Shown here in pieces: positions 16,617 to 18,100 of a stretch of DNA of 18,100 nucleotides. The stretch lies in assembly GCA_032111745.1 (NCBI GenBank), contig JAULUH010000014.1, positions 1-18,100 on the forward strand, written 5' to 3'. Each line of letters begins with the position of its first letter. Positions within the stretch are counted from its first letter, which is position 1. Below the pieces are notes generated by a model, which ran no database searches, was not told where the DNA came from, and was given only the letters and a program-made list of their open reading frames with translations. Origin of the DNA: JAULUH01 sp032111745 (GTDB lineage: Bacteria; Chloroflexota; Anaerolineae; JAAEKA01). The translations under genes and the position numbers were made by a program.

Positions 16617-17762
16617 CTATCCCAGGGAGATGCCGATGTTGCGGGCCGTCTGCACCAGGTCGCAGTCCAGGGGTACCGTGCGCGGCACCTGCGCAATGCG
16701 TTTGAAGGAGATATGGGTCAGGTGCTCGCCGCGCAGCACCACCATGCGGCCCAGCCGGCCCTCTGCCACCAACCTCACCGCCGCCGCGCCAAAACGGGTC
16801 GCCAGCACCCGGTCCGTGCTGCTCGGTGCACCACCCCGCTGCACGTGGCCCAGCACGGTCACCCGGATGTCATAGTCGTGGCCCCCTGAGCCCTCGGCCC
16901 GGCGCTGCTCGTGGCGTTCCTCCAACAGCTCCGCCAGGTAATTGCCGATGCCGCCCAGGCGCTTCTTGCCCCCCATCACGGCCGACAGAAACACCGGCTC
17001 CCCATCCTTGGGACGCGCGCCCTCCGCCACCACCACGATGGCCGACCGCTGCACCTCCGTGAAGCTGCGCTGCAGCCGCTCGTGCACTACCTCGACGTCA
17101 AATGGATGCTCGGGGATCAGGATGATGTCGGCACCCCCCGCCAGCCCCGCGTGGAGTGCGATCCAGCCCGCGCTGCGCCCCATCACCTCGACGATCATCG
17201 CCCGGTGATGGCTCTCAGCCGTCGTCCGCAACCGGTCGATGGCATCCGTGGCTATGTTCACGGCCGTGTCGAAGCCAAAGGTGTAGTCGGTGCCATCTAC
17301 GTCGTTGTCGATGGTCTTGGGCACCCCAATCAGCGGCGCACCCATGTCGTATAGCTCCCGGGCGATCCGCATGGTGCCGTCCCCGCCGATGACGATCACA
17401 GCATCCAAATCCAGCTCCCGCATGCGCTGTAGGACGCGCGGCGTGACGTCCAGCGCCATGCGATCCCCCTCCTGGCGCTTGGTATACAGAAACGGGTTGG
17501 CATGGCTGGCCGCACCCAGGATGGTCCCACCCTGGGATAGGATGCCGTAGACCGCCGCTGTCGTCAGGGGGATAGCGTGGTTCCCCTCCTGGATCAGTCC
17601 CTCAAAGCCATCTTTGATCCCCAGCACCTCCCAGCCGTAGCTCAACACGGCCGTCTTCACCACGGACCGGATCACCGCATTCAGGCCCGGGCAGTCGCCC
17701 CCGGACGTTAGCACGCCGATGCGCCTGATCGCCTGGCTCGGCTGATGATCGGGCATGGTCAT
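16617..17762 (-). CDS. pfkA: 6-phosphofructokinase, mixed-substrate group (ATP or PPi)
   Basis: 381 residues from ATG 17762, which overlaps the stop of the M23 gene (ATGA). A longer frame to 17834 is rejected because it crosses that gene. It phosphorylates fructose 6-phosphate to fructose 1,6-bisphosphate in glycolysis. Seen: GVLTSGGDCPGLNAVIR (16-32) at the phosphoryl-donor site, IGGDGT (125-130), PKTIDND (148-154) holding the catalytic Asp, MGRSAGW, and the family signature near the end, LGHVQRGGAPSSTDRVLA. Gly in GGDGT is the ATP-type residue, whereas Lys in PKTIDND is the one found in PPi enzymes; this Gly/Lys pair is typical of the mixed-substrate (group III) clade, whose members differ in donor. 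Coupling to a peptidase gene is probably positional, not functional. Confidence 0.95.
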   Translation of the reverse strand: MTMPDHQPSQAIRRIGVLTSGGDCPGLNAVIRSVVKTAVLSYGWEVLGIKDGFEGLIQEGNHAIPLTTAAVYGILSQGGTILGAASHANPFLYTKRQEGDRMALDVTPRVLQRMRELDLDAVIVIGGDGTMRIARELYDMGAPLIGVPKTIDNDVDGTDYTFGFDTAVNIATDAIDRLRTTAESHHRAMIVEVMGRSAGWIALHAGLAGGADIILIPEHPFDVEVVHERLQRSFTEVQRSAIVVVAEGARPKDGEPVFLSAVMGGKKRLGGIGNYLAELLEERHEQRRAEGSGGHDYDIRVTVLGHVQRGGAPSSTDRVLATRFGAAAVRLVAEGRLGRMVVLRGEHLTHISFKRIAQVPRTVPLDCDLVQTARNIGISLG

Positions 17763-18100
17763 GGCCCCTGGGGGAATACCTGCTGCACCCACTGCAGCGG
17801 ATCGACGGCCACGCCGTGCAGGCGCATCTCCCAATGCAGGTGGTTGCCGGTGCTCAACCCGGTGGTGCCCACCAGGCCAATGAGGTCGCCCGGCTTCACA
17901 CTCTGGCCTGCGCTCGCCACCAGCTGGGACAGGTGCCAGTAGCCCGTGTACTGCCCCGCACCATGGTCGATGACCACGGCGTTCCCGCGCACGACCAATG
18001 GCTCAGCCAGCACGACGGTGCCCGCCGCCGGGGCCACCACAGCCGTGCCTTCAGGCGCCGAATAGTCCTGCCCCGCATGGAAGCTGTTCACCGGCCCCCC
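17759..18100 (-). CDS. M23-family (LytM-type) metallopeptidase domain, C-terminal part
   Basis: The frame enters from the right edge and ends at TGA 17759-17761, giving the last 113 residues. The internal GTG at 18091 is a valine inside the domain, not a start. M23 peptidases are zinc endopeptidases that cut peptide cross-links of peptidoglycan. Seen in order: FHAGQDY with the first zinc His and Asp, APAAGTVVLAE, VVIDHGAGQYTGYWHLSQL with a catalytic-site His, VKPGDLIGLVGTTGLSTG, and NHLHWEM with the HxH pair. All metal ligands expected in this part are present, so it should be active, presumably outside the membrane; the N-terminal targeting region lies outside the window. Its stop overlaps the pfkA start, so the two are translated from one message. 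Confidence 0.93.
   Translation of the reverse strand, partial: GGPVNSFHAGQDYSAPEGTAVVAPAAGTVVLAEPLVVRGNAVVIDHGAGQYTGYWHLSQLVASAGQSVKPGDLIGLVGTTGLSTGNHLHWEMRLHGVAVDPLQWVQQVFPQGP

Overview
The window is a GC-rich (roughly 60-75 %), densely coded bacterial chromosome segment with short spacers. I infer a member of the phylum Chloroflexota, probably the Anaerolineae/Caldilineae side. The grounds are GT39 membrane glycosyltransferases with long beta-sandwich tails, a LysM/FxLYD-type lipoprotein, a PF04672-type methyltransferase, and promoters with near-perfect TATAAT/TACAAT boxes very close to start codons. This is inference from gene style; there is no rRNA in the window. I found no tRNA, CRISPR array, insertion sequence or prophage gene.

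Layout. 1-3387 (minus): two tandem, 4-bp-overlapping GT39-type membrane glycosyltransferases, the second gene cut by the window edge. 3388-3567: a compact divergent promoter region. 3568-5227 (plus): a LysM lipoprotein and a PlsC-family acyltransferase. 5228-5498: a convergent spacer holding a striking 18-bp tandem array made of alternating self-complementary half-sites. 5499-8342 (minus): rsmA (16S rRNA dimethyltransferase) and lepA (elongation factor 4). 8343-8597: divergent promoters, a direct repeat and a perfect hairpin or operator. 8598-11532 (plus): a tightly coupled three-gene signalling cassette of a PF04672-type SAM methyltransferase, a small stand-alone protein, and a GAF-sensor histidine kinase whose N-terminal domain is a paralogue of that small protein. 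11587-15675 (minus): a UDP-glucuronate decarboxylase-like enzyme behind a tandem palindromic element, and a large fusion of a TIM-barrel glycosidase-like domain with an O-antigen ligase/polymerase-like membrane domain. 15947-16597 (plus): ribosomal protein L25 (CTC/TL5 type) behind a strong promoter and a folded leader. 16617-18100 (minus): 6-phosphofructokinase overlapping an upstream M23 peptidase that runs off the window.

How they fit together. Much of the window concerns envelope glycan and lipid work (two GT39 enzymes, PlsC, nucleotide-sugar decarboxylase, ligase/polymerase fusion, LysM lipoprotein, M23 peptidase), mixed with translation housekeeping (rsmA, lepA, L25) and glycolysis (pfkA). 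The least ordinary part is the methyltransferase, stand-alone domain and histidine kinase cassette. It has visibly lower GC in its first half and its own hairpin-bearing promoter region, and no response regulator is present in the window. The second most unusual gene is the glycosidase-ligase fusion, whose TIM barrel seems to have lost its catalytic nucleophile.
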